Part shown: positions 62,901 to 64,000 of the stretch, piece after piece
Numbering within the stretch: position 1 is the first letter of the stretch
Layout: each line of letters begins with the position of its first letter
Assembly: GCF_026242055.1 (NCBI RefSeq)
Contig: NZ_JAPJDL010000015.1
Span: 168,410 to 232,409, forward strand
Source of the DNA: Lentzea sp. NEAU-D7
GTDB lineage: Bacteria; Actinomycetota; Actinomycetes; Mycobacteriales; Pseudonocardiaceae
Length of the DNA: 64,000 bases
Direction: 5' to 3'
Position numbers and translations under genes: made by a program
Notes under the pieces: model-generated
Told to the model about the DNA's origin: nothing
What the model saw: only the letters and a program-made list of their open reading frames with translations
The model's database searches: none

Positions 62901-63532
62901 GGCTCGGGCTGATGGGCGCCGTTGTCGCCGTGGAACCGGATGCCTCCGCGGCCGCGCTGCTGAAGCACAACGTCTCGGCGAACCTGCCCGCCGCCGTCGC
63001 CGAGCGGATGACCGTCATCGAGGGCGCGGCCTGGGAGAGCGCGGGCGAACTGGCGGTGTCGCCGACGCTGACCGGTGGCGTGTCGGTCTCGCCGTTGCCC
63101 GCCGATGCTTCCGACGAGGTCGCGCGCGTGAAGGCGGTGCGCCTGGACAAGACGCTCGAAGAGATCGCCTTGGTGCAGGGCATGAAGCTTTCCGTCGTAC
63201 GGGTCGACACGCCTGGACGCGGGCATCGCGCTCTCGCGGGACTCGTCCGGCTGTTGCGTCGCGACAGGCCGCACGTGTTCCTCGAGTTCTCCGCGACCGC
63301 GACAGCGGACTTCGGTGACGATCCGGTGACGGTGCTCAAGGAGTTCGGCGTCTGGGGCTACGACCTGGTGCCGGTGGCGACCCGTCAGCCCGCGGCGCCG
63401 GACCAGATCGTGCGGGCGATGGAGGGACTCCGGTCCATCACCTTGTGGCTGAGACCGCGTCCTGTCGGGGCCAAGCCGGCTGCTCCGTCGCCGTCCGTGC
63501 CGATCAAGCAGCCCGCTGACCAGGCGATTTGA
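59993..63532 (+). CDS. Large fusion protein: glycosyltransferase-like, coiled coil, FkbM methyltransferase
   Basis: 1179 residues from GTG 59993 (a second GTG at 60002). Residues 1-365: alpha/beta domain with LYLDPWVQVFGSL, resembling a GT-A-like nucleotide-sugar domain. About 375-690: GT-B-like half with DRIALRLAELAVRGVPVVASDHGAVAELFG, the acceptor-side motif of GT4 enzymes. About 730-895: coiled coil (ELLRAEIEQVAQRQTHF; KLTVALDRTLDRIDTLE). About 905-1145: FkbM methyltransferase with SAM motif IFLDVGAYVGYHSIRVL and VVAVEPDA. No membrane helix or signal. Likely modifies a surface polysaccharide or glycolipid by sugar transfer and methylation. Sits directly upstream of the rrn operon. Confidence 0.75.
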   Translation: MLSVTEVPEFQPTICACTVATAAELPAVKVLSSSFLAEHPEGRFVALVVDAQPAHAGPGLMTPLDIGIPEAELHVLATSLDAAGLKAAMVPRLLEALLPQGMPVLYLDPWVQVFGSLTKVVLEALRTAPVVMLPRTLRPLPSDGLQPGPADLHDQGAFDPGFIAVGPGSEPYLTSLDMPAIVPHHVVRDARIGLSVWNVADRPLHRTESGSLAVVGQDLLTVHFRGFDPRRPWLLSADFAERPRVLLSEHAEVAELCQSYRAELVRNGWSVAPVPYRFDSLIDGTQIPSELRADYRACEPTPPPAFGEDGGGGFLLWACEPTETGGTRWADAVWRADTSLQQQFPAPFGADADAWREWCAGVGVASGRLPAPAVPQPRSEGPALLDQLGVSVIGSGPLAERMLAAARASGLPVSAAAGYPVVVRASSSEEVPSGRFVVDVTLDATAADDRTGVNELWLSSEASRAAAERIGGPIVRVVPVPVPDVGARDHESGDVVVFAAIADHELDRPGNVLGAVSAFLTAFPDRTDVELKIAVSGAFEHPEAAERLRLATSSDPRISLVDDLDVAATADAVVSLHRGGADDRIALRLAELAVRGVPVVASDHGAVAELFGKTAVLVPCHQGAEPDVQAAAKLLRSLADDLPTAAALGAAGRQHVLSVRSVARVAEVLRERVEHAYRGWRARRPKQKTEVDPMLALQSAKHALLRQPTVDGPHRTPMAPALRKVVLRALDHYDNHMRQVLHTLIDGVERTVSELVNRQDALKAGVGAGELELLRAEIEQVAQRQTHFVDQLVGVDDGVVRVRADMAGQGRRQRDVEDAVVAEAAKRAKSDEVLAERIDKLTVALDRTLDRIDTLESKVVEVFRERDSRLDAALRTAHQAQQTADALRRVVVRQHENAGDAPAVRSSLVLCDAGMMRLPSDDAFMLPLLSSNGVWEPDLAELLDSVLEPDGIFLDVGAYVGYHSIRVLSRLGLMGAVVAVEPDASAAALLKHNVSANLPAAVAERMTVIEGAAWESAGELAVSPTLTGGVSVSPLPADASDEVARVKAVRLDKTLEEIALVQGMKLSVVRVDTPGRGHRALAGLVRLLRRDRPHVFLEFSATATADFGDDPVTVLKEFGVWGYDLVPVATRQPAAPDQIVRAMEGLRSITLWLRPRPVGAKPAAPSPSVPIKQPADQAI

Positions 63533-63592
63533 CATCGATCGTCCCCGTGAGTAACTTTCTCCAGGTCGCAAGCGAGACCACGGAACGAGCGG

Positions 63593-63621
63593 TTGACACC
63601 GCGGAACGGGCCGGGTAGAGT
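63593..63621 (+). promoter_or_regulatory. rrn promoter P1
   Basis: TTGACA (63593-63598), 17 bases, TAGAGT (63616-63621). Near-consensus housekeeping promoter. Confidence 0.85.
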
Positions 63622-63693
63622 CTCACGGCGTCAAACCCCCAGAATTAAATGAACGGCCTAACGTGCTGTCCGGGATCTGAAAATGACCCCGAT

Positions 63694-63721
63694 TTGACAC
63701 CGGGAAAGCCACTCAGATAAC
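63694..63721 (+). promoter_or_regulatory. rrn promoter P2
   Basis: TTGACA (63694-63699), 16 bases, GATAAC (63716-63721). The -35 is perfect and the -10 weaker. Confidence 0.7.
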
Positions 63722-63790
63722 TTCTGAACCAAGCAAAAAACTGAATGCGAAGCGAGTTTGCGCCGCACCGAAGAAGCCGAAACGGCCGAT

Positions 63791-63820
63791 TTGACAAAGC
63801 GAAAACGAACGAGCTAAGCT
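63791..63820 (+). promoter_or_regulatory. rrn promoter P3
   Basis: TTGACA (63791-63796), 18 bases, TAAGCT (63815-63820), about 60 bases before the conserved leader segment. Confidence 0.8.
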
Positions 63821-63844
63821 TTCAACACAAGCCCCGAGAGAAAG

Positions 63845-63860
63845 TCTCCGGAAACGGAGA
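63845..63860 (+). promoter_or_regulatory. GNRA-type hairpin in rrn leader
   Basis: TCTCCG-GAAA-CGGAGA, a perfect six-base stem with a GAAA tetraloop, between P3 and the TGTTCTTTGAGAACT segment. Probably an antitermination or processing element of the rRNA leader. Confidence 0.65.
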
Positions 63861-64000
63861 TTGGAACCGGTGAGCGCGTGTTCTTTGAGAACTCAACAGC
63901 GTGCCGAAACACAGCCAGTAATATATGAATTACCTCCTCGTCGAGGTAGTTCCTTTGAGGCAAGACTAGATTGATGCCAGACATATTCCGTCTGGAGCGA

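Larger units (their letters stand above)
63533..64000. other. rrn operon promoter and leader region (16S begins beyond the window)
   Basis: 468 bases without a gene. AT-richer than the flanks, with three TTGACA-type promoters, a GAAA-capped hairpin and the conserved actinobacterial leader segment TGTTCTTTGAGAACTCAAC at about 63879-63897, which precedes 16S rRNA genes by 100-200 bases in related genomes. Hairpins CCAGAC-ATATTCC-GTCTGG (63977-63995) and an arm around AATTACCTC/GAGGTAGTT (63928-63951) follow. The 16S gene itself is not present. Confidence 0.85.

Overview
The window is high-GC actinobacterial chromosome, most likely from the Pseudonocardiaceae (Lentzea, Saccharothrix or Amycolatopsis type). 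The grounds are GC-rich third codon positions, many GTG starts, and a backbone of genes in an order I recall from Mycobacterium tuberculosis: cobD, SURF1, ptpA-like phosphatase, Rv2231c-type CobC, Nif3, zinc-ribbon protein, RNase HI/phosphatase fusion, panB, paired CaeA-type hydrolases and glnA2. An F420-NADP oxidoreductase, a LysX-type protein and an LprG/P55-type pair also fit. The right end runs into the promoter and leader region of an rRNA operon, and the 16S gene should begin just past base 64000.

Layout. 1-3.3 kb: end of an M16 peptidase, nudC, and a divergent flavin monooxygenase/MarR pair. 3.3-11.9 kb: a type II Wadjet (JetABCD) plasmid-defence locus on the minus strand. jetA, jetB and jetC overlap as one operon. 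jetD is detached, is shorter than I expect, and has lost recognisable Toprim acidic residues. Between jetC and jetD, on the opposite strand, sits a two-gene cassette: a CdiA C-terminal-type nuclease toxin domain and a SitI3-like putative immunity protein. 12-18.3 kb: the conserved cobD-to-zinc-ribbon block, closed by a strong terminator. 18.3-25.6 kb: accessory genes, including a TetR/membrane-protein pair with two palindromic operators, a kinase-like APH, a broken gene, a cupin, and a two-component system followed by a DUF2306 protein and an oxidoreductase. 25.7-31.3 kb: tRNA-Leu(GAG), RNase HI fusion, FMN reductase, RNase P RNA, threonine synthase, a secreted DUF6345-type protein and an orphan ribbon-helix-helix protein.

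31.7-39.4 kb: a co-directional type IV secretion-like cluster (pilin-like, PrgI/VirB3-like, VirB4, VirB6/TrbL-like, VirB8/TcpC-like, and a lysozyme-like plus NlpC/P60 VirB1-like protein). No relaxase, coupling protein, integrase or replication gene is visible in the window. 39.5-63.5 kb: RNB ribonuclease, F420 reductase, BtuF-like protein, proline iminopeptidase and GST-like gene fired divergently from an 18-bp gap, panB, lysX, a second two-component system, nadE, two exported hydrolases, MFS/LprG, glnA2, and a 1179-residue glycosyltransferase/coiled-coil/FkbM protein. 63.5-64 kb: three rrn promoters and structured leader.

Recurring regulation: at least ten genes have a TANNNT-type -10 hexamer 6-7 bases before the start codon. 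This points to leaderless mRNAs and was used to choose several starts. Very tight packing is also typical, with ATGA/GTGA overlaps and long convergent overlaps.

The two most unusual systems are the Wadjet locus with a degenerate JetD and an embedded toxin/immunity cassette, and the relaxase-less T4SS-like export machine set among housekeeping genes.
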